Shown here one piece after another: positions 43,492-53,772 of a DNA stretch of 64,000 nucleotides (positions are counted from its first letter, which is position 1; each line of letters begins with the position of its first letter). The translations under genes were made by a program, and so were the position numbers. This stretch comes from Streptomyces sp. NBC_00223 (GTDB lineage: Bacteria; Actinomycetota; Actinomycetes; Streptomycetales; Streptomycetaceae). The stretch spans positions 1,922,001 through 1,986,000 of the forward strand of contig NZ_CP108109.1 of assembly GCF_036199905.1 (NCBI RefSeq). Reading direction: 5' to 3'. The notes under the pieces were generated by a model. That model was not told where the DNA came from. It saw only the letters and a program-made list of their open reading frames with translations, and searched no databases.

Positions 43492-44505
43492 TCATCGGTC
43501 GATCCGTACGGTGTCGCCCGCGAGTTGGTCGGTGACCTGTCCGATGTCGGCGTCGACCATGATGCGGGCGAGTTCGTTCACCTCCACCCGCGCTTCCCAG
43601 CCGAGGAGTTCACGGGCCTTGGCCGCGTCGCCGATCAACGCGTCGACCTCGCTGGGACGTTCGTACTTGGGGTCGTAGCGGACATGCTCGGCCCAGTCCA
43701 GCTCCGCGTGCGCGAAGGCCGTCTCGACGAACTGCCGTACGGTGGCGGCCTGTCCGGTGGCCACCACATAGTCGTCGGGCTCGTCGCGCTGGAGCATCCG
43801 CCACATCGCGTCCACGTACTCCGGCGCGTAGCCCCAGTCGCGGACGGCGTCCAGGTTGCCGAGGTAGAGCCGGTCCTGGAGGCCCGCCTTGATCCGGGCC
43901 ACCGCGCGGGTGATCTTGCGGGTCACGAAGGTCTCGCCGCGACGCGGTGACTCGTGGTTGAACAGGATGCCGTTGACCGCGTACATCCCGTACGCCTCGC
44001 GGTAGTTGACGGTCGCCCAGTAGCCGAAGACCTTGGCGCACCCGTACGGGCTGCGCGGGTGGAAGGGGGTGCGCTCGTTCTGCGGGGGCGGGGCCGCGCC
44101 GAACATCTCCGAGGAGGACGCCTGGTACAGCCGGGCCTCGATGCCGCTGGCCCGGACCGCCTCCAGCAGCCTCAACGTGGACAGGCCCGTGACGTCGCCG
44201 GTGTAGAGGGGCGCGTCGAAGGACACCCGGACGTGTGACTGCGCGCCCAGGTTGTAGACCTCGTCCGGCTGGATGTCGCGCAGCAGATTGACCAGGGCCA
44301 CCCCGTCGGCCAGGTCCGCGTGGTGCAGCAGCAGCGAGCGGTTGCGCTCCTGGGGGCCCTGGTAGATGTGGTCGATCCGCTCGGTGTTGAACGACGACGA
44401 GCGGCGGACGATGCCGTGCACCGTATAGCCCTTGGACAGCAGCAACTCCGCCAGATAGGAGCCGTCCTGACCGGTGACACCGGTGATGAGCGCGGTTCTG
44501 CCCAT
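43492..44505 (-). CDS. gmd: GDP-mannose 4,6-dehydratase
   Basis: Converts GDP-mannose to GDP-4-keto-6-deoxymannose, precursor of GDP-fucose or rhamnose. Extended [34 protein letters not shown], the catalytic triad region SSSEMFG and YGCAK (written YGCAKVFGY, with Tyr and Lys of YxxxK), and the family [16 protein letters not shown]. 337 residues, normal. ATG 44505 is followed directly by the nucleotide-binding strand. Divergent from the fucose synthase gene. Confidence 0.96.
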   Translation of the reverse strand: MGRTALITGVTGQDGSYLAELLLSKGYTVHGIVRRSSSFNTERIDHIYQGPQERNRSLLLHHADLADGVALVNLLRDIQPDEVYNLGAQSHVRVSFDAPLYTGDVTGLSTLRLLEAVRASGIEARLYQASSSEMFGAAPPPQNERTPFHPRSPYGCAKVFGYWATVNYREAYGMYAVNGILFNHESPRRGETFVTRKITRAVARIKAGLQDRLYLGNLDAVRDWGYAPEYVDAMWRMLQRDEPDDYVVATGQAATVRQFVETAFAHAELDWAEHVRYDPKYERPSEVDALIGDAAKARELLGWEARVEVNELARIMVDADIGQVTDQLAGDTVRIDR

Positions 44506-44601
44506 GTGAAACCCCCAACTGGTCGGGTATTGCCGCGGTTTCCGATGAAATCTCCGGGTTTTCGCACAGGCGGGCGAAGTGGGCTGGCACAATCCGGTGC
44601 C

Positions 44602-45555
44602 ATGACCGAACTGCTGGCGCCCACGGCCCGGATCTTCGTCGCGGGTCACCGGGGCCTGGTCGGCTCCGCGGTGACCCGGCGGCTGACCGCCGACGGCCAC
44701 GAGGTGCTCACCCGGCCCAGGTCCGCGCTCGACCTGCGGGACGCGGCCGCGACCGCCGCGTATCTGCGCGAGGCCCGGCCGGACGCGGTGGTGCTGGCCG
44801 CCGCCCGGGTCGGCGGGATCATGGCCAACTCGACCTACCCCGTGCAGTTTCTGGAGGACAACCTCAAGATCCAGCTGAGCGTGATCGCGGGCGCCCACGC
44901 GGCGGGGGTGGGCCGGCTGCTCTTCCTCGGCTCCAGCTGCATCTACCCCCGGCTGGCCCCGCAGCCGATCCGTGAGGACGCCCTGCTCACCGGCCCGCTG
45001 GAGGCCACCAACGAGGCGTACGCGCTCGCCAAGATCGCCGGAATCATCCAGGTGCAGTCCTACCGCAGGCAGTACGGCGCCGCGTATGTCTCCGCCATGC
45101 CGACCAATCTCTACGGTCCCGGCGACAACTTCGACCTGGCCACCTCGCATGTGCTGCCCGCGCTGATCCGCCGCTTCCACGAGGCCGAGCGGGACGGCGT
45201 ACCGGAGGTGACGCTGTGGGGCAGCGGCACTCCGCGCCGGGAGTTCCTGCACGTGGACGATCTCGCGTCGGCCTGCGCGCTGCTGCTGCGCGGCTACGAC
45301 GGCGACGAGCCGGTGAACGTCGGCTGCGGCGAGGACCTGACGATCCGTGAACTCGCCGAGACCGTAAGGGAAGTGGTCGGCTACCGGGGGGCGATCGGCT
45401 GGGACACCAGCAAGCCGGACGGCACCCCGCGCAAGCTTCTCGACGTCTCCCGGCTGCGGGCGCTCGGCTGGCGGCCGAGGATCGCGCTGCGCGACGGCGT
45501 CGAGGCGGTCTACCGGCAGTGGCGGTCCGCACCCGAGCGTGCGGCGGCGGGGTAA
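44602..45555 (+). CDS. fcl: GDP-L-fucose synthase
   Basis: Epimerase-reductase giving GDP-L-fucose from the Gmd product, NADPH-dependent. [14 protein letters not shown] nucleotide motif, [31 protein letters not shown] (active-site Ser/Cys), and YALAKIAG holding YxxxK. 317 residues. ATG 44602 is adopted from alignment with the family start; the frame is open further upstream without family sequence. Together with gmd it indicates a fucose-containing polymer. Confidence 0.95.
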   Translation: MTELLAPTARIFVAGHRGLVGSAVTRRLTADGHEVLTRPRSALDLRDAAATAAYLREARPDAVVLAAARVGGIMANSTYPVQFLEDNLKIQLSVIAGAHAAGVGRLLFLGSSCIYPRLAPQPIREDALLTGPLEATNEAYALAKIAGIIQVQSYRRQYGAAYVSAMPTNLYGPGDNFDLATSHVLPALIRRFHEAERDGVPEVTLWGSGTPRREFLHVDDLASACALLLRGYDGDEPVNVGCGEDLTIRELAETVREVVGYRGAIGWDTSKPDGTPRKLLDVSRLRALGWRPRIALRDGVEAVYRQWRSAPERAAAG

Positions 45556-45698
45556 GCGGGCCCCGGGCGGCCGGAGTTCGGGCAGGCGTGGTGCCGGTAA
45601 GCGGTGGCCCACGCCGTCACGCGGCAGGCGGCGGGTCGCTGAACAGCGGGTCGCCACCCGGCGGCCCGCTGCTCGATGTCTTCCCGCGCGACACCCCA

Positions 45699-47309
45699 CT
45701 AATACGCTCCGCGTCCGTCGACCACCGCCCGCAGTGTACGGGCCATCACCGCCACATCGCCGGTGAACGACCAGTTGTCGACGTAGCGCAGATCGATCGC
45801 CAGCGTCTCGTCCCAGGACAGTTCGCTGCGCCCGCTGACCTGCCACAGCCCGGTGATGCCCGGCTTGACGGCCAGCCGCCGCAGCTCCACCTCGTCGTAG
45901 CGGGCGACCTCGTCCGGCAGCGGCGGGCGGGGGCCGACGAGCGACATCTCGCCGCGCAGGACGTTGACCAGCTGCGGGAGTTCGTCCAGTGAACAGCGGC
46001 GCAGCACCCGGCCGACCGCGGTGACCCTCGGGTCGCGGCGCATCTTGAACATCAGGCCGTCGTTCTCGTTGGCGCCGGTCCGCTCCAACTCGGCCTTGCG
46101 GGACTCGGCGTCGGCCACCATCGTGCGGAACTTCCACATGACGAACGGCCGTCCGTGCCTGCCGAACCGGGTCTGCCGGTGGAAGACCGGCCCGGCCGAG
46201 GTGAGCCGGATGGCGGCGGCGGTCAGCGCGAAGAGCGGCAGCAGCATCAACAGCCCGAGGGCCGAGCCGCTGCGGTCGAGCGCGGTCTTAAGCGCCATCT
46301 GGACGCCGCGCCGGGCGGGCGGGGCGATGTGCAGCATGGTCAGCCCGGCCGGCGCGTCCACCTGGACCCGGCGGACGGCCACGTCGACCAGGCCGGGCAG
46401 CACCGCGAGCGGCACCCCGGCGTCGTGCAGCGCCCACGACAGCCGGCGCAGCCGCTCGGCGTGCAGCCGGGGTCCCGGGGAGAGCAGGACGAGTTCGGCG
46501 TGCAGCTCGTGCACCGCGCGCAGTACGGACTCGGCGTCCTCGGCCGGGCCGCGCGGCTCGACCGAGGGCAGCCGCTCGGTGACCGGCGCCCCGCACTCCA
46601 GCTTGGCGCTGCCCACCGGCACGACGCCGACCACCACGTACGCGTGCTCGGTCCTGGCGGCGAGGTGGCCCACCACATGGTCGGCGGTGCTCGGTTCGCC
46701 GATCACCAGCACCCGGCGCACGGCCTGGGCGGAGCGCCGGGCCGCGATCAGGTGGTGGTACGTCGCCTTGCGCCCGGCGAGGGTCAGCAGCGGCCCGGCG
46801 GTCAGCGCGGCGAGCGCCACCGACGGACGGACGATCTCGCCGAACGCGGTCCGCAGCACGGCCAGGACGCCGAGCAGCACCAGCCAGTCGCCGAGCACGG
46901 CCAGCACCCCGCTGGTCTCGCCGAGCGCGTCGGCCGCGTAACGCCGCCGGCAGACCCGTACCACCAGCCAGGAGGCCGCGGCGACCACGGCGCAGACCAG
47001 CGGGTGGGGCTGTTCGGTGTGGCGCAGCAGCATCACGACGGGGACGGCGATGCCCAGCGCGTCCACCGCCAGGGCCAGTGGCAGATACCAGGCCGCCTTG
47101 TCGCCGTAGGTGCTGTGGGCCCGGTGGACGGTGTGCCGGCCGTGCGCTCCGTGTCCGGCGCGGGTCCGATACGTGCCGGGCATGCCAAGGGCATCGGTGG
47201 TACCCGATGCCCGTGTGTCGAAGGTGTGCGGAGCTCCGCCCCGCCCTGGTCTCGGTTCGCTCTCTATAGGAATCACCGGTATTGCCGGGTTTGTTCCGAT
47301 ACGCCGCAT
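45699..47309 (-). CDS. Exopolysaccharide polyprenyl glycosylphosphotransferase (initiating sugar transferase)
   Basis: Transfers the first sugar-phosphate to undecaprenyl phosphate. N-terminal half with about four hydrophobic segments and a CoA-binding-like domain ([17 protein letters not shown]), a fifth transmembrane helix (about 350-375) and the catalytic WbaP/PglC-type domain: [63 protein letters not shown]. The catalytic DE pair and PRP motif are intact. ATG 47309 or GTG 47324 may be the start; a G-rich run close to ATG 47309 makes the choice uncertain. About 536 residues. Confidence 0.94.
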   Translation of the reverse strand: MRRIGTNPAIPVIPIESEPRPGRGGAPHTFDTRASGTTDALGMPGTYRTRAGHGAHGRHTVHRAHSTYGDKAAWYLPLALAVDALGIAVPVVMLLRHTEQPHPLVCAVVAAASWLVVRVCRRRYAADALGETSGVLAVLGDWLVLLGVLAVLRTAFGEIVRPSVALAALTAGPLLTLAGRKATYHHLIAARRSAQAVRRVLVIGEPSTADHVVGHLAARTEHAYVVVGVVPVGSAKLECGAPVTERLPSVEPRGPAEDAESVLRAVHELHAELVLLSPGPRLHAERLRRLSWALHDAGVPLAVLPGLVDVAVRRVQVDAPAGLTMLHIAPPARRGVQMALKTALDRSGSALGLLMLLPLFALTAAAIRLTSAGPVFHRQTRFGRHGRPFVMWKFRTMVADAESRKAELERTGANENDGLMFKMRRDPRVTAVGRVLRRCSLDELPQLVNVLRGEMSLVGPRPPLPDEVARYDEVELRRLAVKPGITGLWQVSGRSELSWDETLAIDLRYVDNWSFTGDVAVMARTLRAVVDGRGAY

Positions 47310-47528
47310 GGACCCCCCTGGCACATCGCGACCGACTGGGCGCTCCGGTACTTCCCCAAGTACCGGTACACCGTGATACCAGCGAACGCTAGGCCAACAA
47401 GGCAGGTGTGCGCTGCGGATTGCGCATATTCGAGCCGATGTTATGACCGAGTTGACGCGCTATGACTTACCCCCGGGCACGGAGGGTAGAAGGTCGGTGA
47501 CATGTCCGCGCCCGCGTGCGCGCCCCCT

Positions 47529-47534
47529 TAAAAT
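47529..47534 (+). promoter_or_regulatory. Probable -10 element of a leaderless mRNA
   Basis: TAAAAT followed by 8 bases and then GTG 47543. In actinobacteria this spacing places the transcript start at or next to the start codon. There is no Shine-Dalgarno sequence before the GTG, which supports a leaderless transcript. Confidence 0.55.
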
Positions 47535-47542
47535 ACTGCCTT

Positions 47543-48550
47543 GTGTCCACAGTGCACCTCCCCGACGACCTGCGCGAAGCCCTCACGGAACAGCTCCGCG
47601 CCACCGCCCCGACCCGGGCGTCCGCGCACGTCGAGCGGCTGATCGAGAACTACCGCGGTACGACGCCGACCGCCGCGCCCATCCTGCGGGACGCGGCCGA
47701 TGTCGCCGCGTACGCCGCCTACCGGATGCCGGCCACCTACGCCGCCGTCCGGTCCGCGCTCGGCGCGCTGCGCGACCGGGCCGGTGGGTGGGCCCCGGGC
47801 ACGCATCTCGACCTCGGCGGCGGCACGGGCGCGGCCACCTGGGCGGTGGCCGACGCCTGGCCCGACGGCGGGCACGCCAGTACGGTCCTCGACTGGTCGC
47901 AGGCCGCCCTCACCCTCGGCGGCGCGCTGGCCGGGTCCGCCGACGCGCCCGCCGTACGCGAGGCCCGCTGGACCAGGACCCCGCTCGGCGGCGCCCCCGC
48001 GCTGCCCGCGTCCGACCTGGTCACGCTCTCGTACGTGATCGGCGAACTCACCGCCGCCGACCGCGCCTCACTGGTCGACGCGGCGGCCGAGGCGACCCTC
48101 GGCGCGCTGGTGATCGCCGAGCCCGGCACGCCCGACGGCTACGCCCGGATCATCGAGGCCCGCGACCGGCTGATCGCGGCCGGTCTCACCGTGCTCGCGC
48201 CCTGCCCGCACGACGCGGCCTGCCCGGTCGGGGCGGGCGACTGGTGCCACTTCGCCGCGCGTGTCCAGCGCAGCTCGCTGCACCGCCAGATCAAGGGCGG
48301 CACCCTGCCGTACGAGGACGAGAAGTTCAGTTACGTGGCGGCCGTGCGCCCGGCCGCCGTGCCCGCGCGGCCGGCCGCGAACCGGGTCGTACGGCACCCG
48401 CAGATCCGCAAGGGCCTGGTGCTGCTCGATCTGTGCACCCGTGACGACGGCCTGTCCCGCGCCACGGTCACCAAGCGCCACGGCGACGCGTATCGCGCGG
48501 CCCGCGCGGCGGACTGGGGCACGGAATGGCCTGCGGCCGGCCCTGAATAA
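47543..48550 (+). CDS. Small ribosomal subunit Rsm22-family methyltransferase
   Basis: 335 residues of the Rsm22/mitochondrial ribosome assembly family. SAM motif HLDLGGGTGAATWAVADAW (about 90-108), LSYVIGELT, VIAEPGTPDGYARIIEARD and the Cys-rich metal-binding signature PCPHDAACPVGAGDWCHF (C-x5-C-x6-C-type) typical of Rsm22, which binds an iron-sulfur cluster or zinc. Probably acts in ribosome small-subunit maturation or rRNA methylation. GTG 47543 is chosen because of the -10 element right before it; the frame is open to 47516. Confidence 0.92.
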   Translation: MSTVHLPDDLREALTEQLRATAPTRASAHVERLIENYRGTTPTAAPILRDAADVAAYAAYRMPATYAAVRSALGALRDRAGGWAPGTHLDLGGGTGAATWAVADAWPDGGHASTVLDWSQAALTLGGALAGSADAPAVREARWTRTPLGGAPALPASDLVTLSYVIGELTAADRASLVDAAAEATLGALVIAEPGTPDGYARIIEARDRLIAAGLTVLAPCPHDAACPVGAGDWCHFAARVQRSSLHRQIKGGTLPYEDEKFSYVAAVRPAAVPARPAANRVVRHPQIRKGLVLLDLCTRDDGLSRATVTKRHGDAYRAARAADWGTEWPAAGPE

Positions 48551-48759
48551 CGCCCGCGGAACAACCGGCACGCGCCGAGGCGCCAGCGGCGACGTCGAGA
48601 ACAGCTCCCGGTCACGCCCGTGTAGCCATCGAGCCAAAGGGCGCGCCAGTGTCGAAAAGGAGAACACGCGGAGCCCCCGAGGAACGAGGGGGCGAGCATG
48701 ATCGACTGTCGACACTGGGTATAAGCGACCGGAGGCGAGAGGGCGGCAAAAAGGGGGGC

Positions 48760-49890
48760 CTACAGCCAGCCGTAGCGGCGGAAGGCGCGGTAGCCGAGGC
48801 CGGACAGGGTGACCATGACGGCCAGCACCAGGGGGTAGCCGAAGGACCAGCGCAGCTCCGGCATGTGGTCGAAGTTCATGCCGTAGAACCCGGCGATCAT
48901 CGTCGGAATGGCCAGCAGCGCGGCGCCGGCGCTGATCCGCCGCATGTCGACGTTCTGCTGCACCGCGAGTTGGCTGAGATTCGCCGCGAGCAGCCCGTCC
49001 ACCAGCTCGCCGTACCCGGCCAGCCGGTCCCGTACGTGGGTCAGATGGTCGGACACGTCCCGGAAGTAGCGGCCCATCTCCGTGCCGATCAGCGGGTCGG
49101 CGTCCTCGCTGAGCCGTTCCAGCGGCCGGCCCATCGGATGCACCGCGCGCTTGAACTCCAGCAGCTCCCGCTTAAGCTGGTAGATCCGCTCGGCGTCGTC
49201 GCCGTGGGCGGCCGAGAACACATCGGACTCCAGCTCGTCCACGTCGAGTTCGAGCGCGTCCGCGACGTCGAGGTAGTCGTCCACGACCTGGTCGGTGATG
49301 GCGTGCAGCACGGACACCGGTCCGTGCGCCAGCATCTCCGGGCGGCTCTCCAGCTGCTGCCGGACCCGGGCGAGCCCCGGCGCGCTGCCGTGCCGTACCA
49401 CCACCACGAAGTCCGGACCCAGGAAGATCATCAGCTCACCGGTGTCGACGACCTCGCTGGTCGCGGTGAACTTCTCGTGCTCCACGAAGACGATCGTCTT
49501 GACCACCATGAACAGCGTGTCGCCGTAGCGCTCCAGCTTCGGCCGCTGGTGGGCCTTGACCGCGTCCTCGACCGCCAGCGGGTGCAGGCCGAAGTCCGCG
49601 GCGATCTCCGCCAGGTGCTCGGCCTCGGGCTCGTGCACGCCGATCCAGACGAAGCCGCCGTCGCGCTTGCGCGCCTCGGTCAGCGCGTCCTGCGGCGGCA
49701 GCGAGGCCACCCGGCCGCCGTCCACGTACACCGCGCAGTCGACCACGACATCGGCGGTGCGGCGCCGGGGCCGGGGCACCTCGGCGCCCTCGGGCAGGGT
49801 GTGCCACTTGCCGCCGCCGCGCAGCCACTGCCGGCCGATCGTCCGCCGGCCGGCGCCGTCACGGTGGATCATCGAGGGCCTGTACGTCAT
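48760..49890 (-). CDS. corA: CorA-family magnesium/cobalt transporter
   Basis: 376 residues. Cytoplasmic N-terminal funnel domain, the willow helices (DVADALELDVDELESDVF and following) and two C-terminal transmembrane helices with the selectivity motif GMN (FYGMNFDHMPEL). The C-terminus is basic (YRAFRRYGWL). ATG 49890 overlaps the stop of the upstream oxidoreductase gene (ATGA). Mg2+ is the usual substrate; the sequence cannot exclude Co2+ or Ni2+. Confidence 0.95.
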   Translation of the reverse strand: MTYRPSMIHRDGAGRRTIGRQWLRGGGKWHTLPEGAEVPRPRRRTADVVVDCAVYVDGGRVASLPPQDALTEARKRDGGFVWIGVHEPEAEHLAEIAADFGLHPLAVEDAVKAHQRPKLERYGDTLFMVVKTIVFVEHEKFTATSEVVDTGELMIFLGPDFVVVVRHGSAPGLARVRQQLESRPEMLAHGPVSVLHAITDQVVDDYLDVADALELDVDELESDVFSAAHGDDAERIYQLKRELLEFKRAVHPMGRPLERLSEDADPLIGTEMGRYFRDVSDHLTHVRDRLAGYGELVDGLLAANLSQLAVQQNVDMRRISAGAALLAIPTMIAGFYGMNFDHMPELRWSFGYPLVLAVMVTLSGLGYRAFRRYGWL

Positions 49891-51485
49891 CGTGCCTTCT
49901 CCAGTACCGCCATCGCCGCGTTGTGCCCGGGGACTCCGCTGACCCCGCCGCCGCGGACCGCGCCCGCGCCGCAGAGGAAGACGTTCGCATACGAGGTGCC
50001 GACACCCCAAGCCCCCGTGGTGTGTGTCACGTCGTCCTCCCGGTAGGGCCAGGACAGGTCGCGGTGGAAGATGTGCCCGCCGGGCAGCCCGACCTCGGCC
50101 TCCAGGTCGACCGGGGACTTCGCCTCCAGGCACGGCTTCCCGTCCGCGTCCAGCGCCAGGCAGTCGGCCAGCGGCTCGGCCAGTACGGCGTCGAGCTGTG
50201 CCAGGGTGGCCCTGAGCAGCGCTTCCTTGGCGCCCTGGGGGTCCTGGGCGAACAGCCGCGCGGGGGCGTGCAGGCCGAAGAGGGTCAGCGTGTGCATGCC
50301 CTGGTCGGCCAGTTCGGGGGACAGCACCGAGGGGTCGGTCAGGGTGTGGCAGTAGATCTCCGAAGGCGGCGCGTCCGGCAGCAGGCCCGCGGCGGCCTGG
50401 TCGTACGCGCGCTGGAGCTGCCCGTACGACTCGGCGATGTGGAAGGTGCCCGCGAACGCCTCGCGCGGGTCGACCGAGGCGTCGCGCAGCCGGGGCAGCC
50501 TGCGCAGCAGCATGTTGACCTTGAGCTGGGCGCCCTCGGGCCGCTCGGGCGGTGTCTCGCCGAGGAGGCCGGCCAGGGCGTACGGGGAGGCGTTGACCAG
50601 GACGTCGCGGGCGCCGACGGTACGGGGGCCGACGCGGCCGGGGGCGGTGGGGCCGGGGGCGCCGCTCGTACCGCCTTCGTACGTCACCTCCGCCGTCTTT
50701 CCGTCGCTGGTGATCGCCGTCACCTCGGCGCCGGTGACGATCTCCGCGCCGGCCGCGCGGGCGGCGTCCGCCAGCGCGTCGGTGAAGGCTCCCATGCCGC
50801 CGACCGGCACGTCCCAGTCGCCGGTGCCGCCGCCGATCACGTGGTAGAGGAAGCAGCGGTTCTGCCGCAGCGAGGGGTCATGGGCGTGGGTGAAGGTGCC
50901 GATCAGGGCGTCGGTGAGCGCCACCCCGCGGACCAGGTCGTCGGCGAAGACGGCTTCCACCGTCTCGCCCAGCGGGCGTTCGAAGAGCGCTTCCCAGGCC
51001 GCGTCGTCGCCGATCGTCCGCTTGAGCTCAGCGCGGGTGGGCAGTGGCCGGGTGAGGGTCGGGAAGACTTTCTCGGCGACCTGGCGGGTCATACCGTAGA
51101 AGCGCTGCCACGCCTCGAACTCCCGGTCTGAGCCGGTGAGTTCGGCGAACTGCTCGCGGGTCCTGCCCTCGTCCCCGGCGTCCACCAGCAGGCCGCCGTT
51201 CCCGCGCGGGGTGTACGAGGAGATCCGGCGGCGGCGCACCGCGAAGCGCAGTCCCAGCTCGTCGGTGATCTTCGCGGGCAGCAGGCTCACGAGGTACGAG
51301 TAGCGCGACAGGCGGGCGTCCACCCCGGTGAACGCCCGGGTGGAAACGGCGGCGCCGCCGGTCGCCGGGAGCCGTTCGAGCAGCAGCACCCGGCGCCCGG
51401 CGCGGGCCAGGTACGCGGCGGCGACCAGCCCGTTGTGCCCACCGCCGACGATCACGGCGTCGTACGAAGACGTATCACGCGACAT
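49887..51485 (-). CDS. Phytoene-dehydrogenase-like FAD/NAD(P) oxidoreductase
   Basis: 532 residues of the CrtI/amine-oxidase-like superfamily. The dinucleotide-binding motif AVIVGGGHNGLVAAAYLARAGRRVLLLER is at the N-terminus, a middle FAD-contacting GGMGAFTDALADAARAAGAEIVTGAEV, and the C-terminal TGAWGVGTSYANVFLCGAGAVRGGGVSGVPGHNAA. This subfamily (Pyr-redox-like, PYROXD2-type) is widespread but functionally vague; no carotenoid genes adjoin. The stop overlaps the corA start, suggesting co-expression. Confidence 0.92.
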   Translation of the reverse strand: MSRDTSSYDAVIVGGGHNGLVAAAYLARAGRRVLLLERLPATGGAAVSTRAFTGVDARLSRYSYLVSLLPAKITDELGLRFAVRRRRISSYTPRGNGGLLVDAGDEGRTREQFAELTGSDREFEAWQRFYGMTRQVAEKVFPTLTRPLPTRAELKRTIGDDAAWEALFERPLGETVEAVFADDLVRGVALTDALIGTFTHAHDPSLRQNRCFLYHVIGGGTGDWDVPVGGMGAFTDALADAARAAGAEIVTGAEVTAITSDGKTAEVTYEGGTSGAPGPTAPGRVGPRTVGARDVLVNASPYALAGLLGETPPERPEGAQLKVNMLLRRLPRLRDASVDPREAFAGTFHIAESYGQLQRAYDQAAAGLLPDAPPSEIYCHTLTDPSVLSPELADQGMHTLTLFGLHAPARLFAQDPQGAKEALLRATLAQLDAVLAEPLADCLALDADGKPCLEAKSPVDLEAEVGLPGGHIFHRDLSWPYREDDVTHTTGAWGVGTSYANVFLCGAGAVRGGGVSGVPGHNAAMAVLEKAR

Positions 51486-51787
51486 GCCCGCACCCTACGC
51501 GCCGCCCGCGCCCGGCCCGGCCTTGACGCGGACCCCAACTTCCGGCCTGCCCCGCCCGGCGCCGGTATCACCGCGCGGACGGCCGGTCCGGCGTGGCCGG
51601 GCGCCGAGTTCCTGGCCGCCACAGCCGAGCGGACAGTTCCTCACCAGTCCGGACATCCTGCCGGACCTGAAATGCCGATCTTGGCGTCGGCGAAGACTCA
51701 CGGGGATCCAGCCGCCGTGCTGCGTACTTCCTCAATCGGGCCGGGATCGTAGCGAAGACGATCCGGCGCAACGTCGAATGGTTCCGT
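51486..51787. other. Region left of the insertion sequence, no clear gene
   Basis: 302 bp. A short plus-strand frame (about 51673-51816) reads AAYFLNRAGIVAKTIRRNVE and stops inside the insertion-sequence end; it could be a gene remnant but I cannot name it. Nothing else is recognisable. Confidence 0.4.
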
Positions 51788-53454
51788 CTGATCCTCGATC
51801 CACCGCGTGAATTTTGATCACGTGTGTCGGGCGGGTTCTGGGTGTTTTTCGGGTTGCGGGCAGTGGTGATCGCCGGGTGGCCGTCCGGTGCGGGGTCTCC
51901 GAGGTCTTTCGGTTCGTGGGCGGGCGGGACGGTCGCACGGGTCAGGTGCGCATGCGCTGTCCGGTCGCTGTCCACAGGTCGGTGAAGTCGTCCTGCCAGC
52001 ACCAGAGTTGGGGGAGGTGGAGGGTGAGGCGGCGGGCGCCTGTGGCGATCCGGGCGGGGATGTTGATCAGGTGGCGGCGGATAGTGCCGGTCCGTGCCCT
52101 GGCGTGGAAGACGGAGGCGAGGTGGCCGGCGGCGCGGGTGAGGTTGTAGGCGGTGGCGGCGAGGGTGAGCCAGGCGGCGTTCGCGGTGAACTTCCCCGAC
52201 GGCAGGTGGGCGAGCGCGGAGTCTTCCAGATCGGCGAAGACCTGCTCGACCTGGGCGTGTTCGCGGTGCATGGGTTCGGCCTGGGCCAGGACGAACGGGC
52301 TGTCGGTGAAGATGACGTGGTGGCGCCAGACGCCGAACAGCTCGGCCTGCCCCTCGGGCACGCTCTTGGGGTTCAGCCGCTTCACCCGGCGCACGATCAG
52401 CCGGGCGCTGGTGTGGAACGCCTTCTTCTTGCTGGTGAACGCGGTGAAGGGGACCTCGGCGATCTCGGCGTCGGAGATCCAGCGTTCCTCCTCGGCGTCC
52501 CAGACGGCAGCGGCGTACTTGATCGGTGTCCAGGCGTCCTCGGCGATGTCCGCGATGGCCTCACGGATCTTCTTCCTGACCGCGACCGCGAGGGAGAAGC
52601 GTGCGCCGGCCTTGCGGCAGACCTCGACGACCTTGTGGGAGAAGTATGCGGAGTCGGCGCGGACGATGATCTGCGCGGTGATACCCATCGCCCGCACCGT
52701 GGCCAGCGCCTCGCGCAGCAGACTCGCCGCACCCTTGCCGGAGTTCGCCGATCCCTTGCGCAGCCTCGTTGCCACGATCACCGGCGCGCAGGTGCCCGTC
52801 TTGGCGGTCACGATCTGGAAGTGCAGGCCGCGCTGCTTGGTATAGCCGAAGGAGGCGCCCTGCTTGGCCGGACCGTAGACCTGCTTGACCTTGGAGTCGA
52901 TGTCCACGAACACCACCTCGTCCCCGGTGGGGACCAGGCCGGTGTGCGCGGCGAGGTCGCAGGGAACGCCCGGGTGGCGGACTCCAGTTGCCGCACGTGG
53001 CCCCAGGTGAACGCGCGCAGGAAGGTGCCCAGCGTGGACGGGGCACGCACCCCGCCGAACAGGCGGGGCAGCCCGCCGTGGCGCAGCACGTCCAGGTCGT
53101 CGATGCTGTCCGCCCCGGCGACCATCCCGCCCACGATGCTCATGGCCTTCGCCCCGGCGGCCGTACCGGCGCCGTTCTTCGCGCCGGACAGCTTCACCTT
53201 CGCGGCCACCAGAGCGGGCAGTCCGCACCGCTCGGCCAGCCGGATCGTGGGGACCAGCCCGGCATGTGCGATCAGGTCGGGGTCGTCGAACGCGGCGAAC
53301 ATCCCCGCGGGCCTGTGGGAGACTTTCACTTCAGAGGTGCCTTGCCGATCGTGCGTGGTGGAAGCGTAGGAACTCCCATCATCGCAGCTCAGCGGGCACC
53401 TCTTCCCATTTCTCCGTCCACAGGCCGATCACCACGCGGTGGATCGAGGATCAG
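51788..53454 (-). mobile_element. IS1380-family insertion sequence, about 1.67 kb
   Basis: A 22-bp perfect inverted repeat, outer end CTGATCCTCG, lies at 51788-51809 and 53433-53454 and encloses a transposase of the IS1380 type. The size fits the family. Four-base flanks (CCGT and TTCC) do not match, so no target duplication is visible and the exact ends are provisional. The transposase is frameshifted. It separates a small remnant on the left from an integrase remnant on the right. Confidence 0.7.
51942..53329 (-). pseudogene. IS1380-family transposase with frameshift
   Basis: DDE transposase. The N-terminal part runs from ATG 53329 (MKVSHRPAGMFAAFDDPDLI; GAGLVPTIRLAERCGLPALV) in one frame to HVRQLESATRAF near 52970; homology continues in the minus-one frame from DLAAHTGLVPTGDEVVFVDIDS (first catalytic Asp) through RADSAYFSHKVV and HREHAQVEQVFADLEDS (catalytic Glu region) to the stop at 51942. 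A single base missing from the short C-run at about 52962-52968 explains it. It is probably inactive unless a programmed shift or sequencing error is involved. Confidence 0.88.
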
Positions 53455-53524
53455 TTCCACGCCAACTTCCAACTCGGACGGAATACAACCCTCGAAGGTT
53501 GCGGCTCCTCCCAGGTCACCTGGC

Positions 53525-53728
53525 TGGCGGCTGCGCGTCGTCCCCGCACTCGGACACCTGCCCATCACCATGGTCACCAACGGCACCGTCGACCGCACCC
53601 TCTACGCCTGGATCGCCGACGGCGAGGGCCGCCCGGTAGTGAAGAACACCCTCGCCGTCCTGGTCCGCGTCATGGAACAAGCCGTCCGCGACAGCCTGAT
53701 CACCGCCAACCCCGCCCGCGTCAACTGA
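53525..53728 (+). pseudogene. Remnant of a tyrosine-recombinase (phage integrase) gene
   Basis: About 65 codons reading VVPALGHLPITMVTNGTVDR, LYAWIADG, VKNTLAVLVRVMEQAVRDSL and NPARVN, then TGA. This is the N-terminal SAM-like core-binding domain of integrases. The catalytic domain is absent and the 5' part is lost at the insertion-sequence end, so the gene is dead. It shows that an integrative element once sat here. Confidence 0.75.
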
Positions 53729-53772
53729 CACGGCGATACCCGGGATACAGCGCACTACAATCAAAGCCGCGG

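Noticed and set aside
51788..53454. Idea that the 22-bp inverted repeat is an operator or attachment site rather than insertion-sequence ends
   Set aside because: It brackets a transposase at the expected distance. I kept the ends as provisional only because no target duplication is visible.
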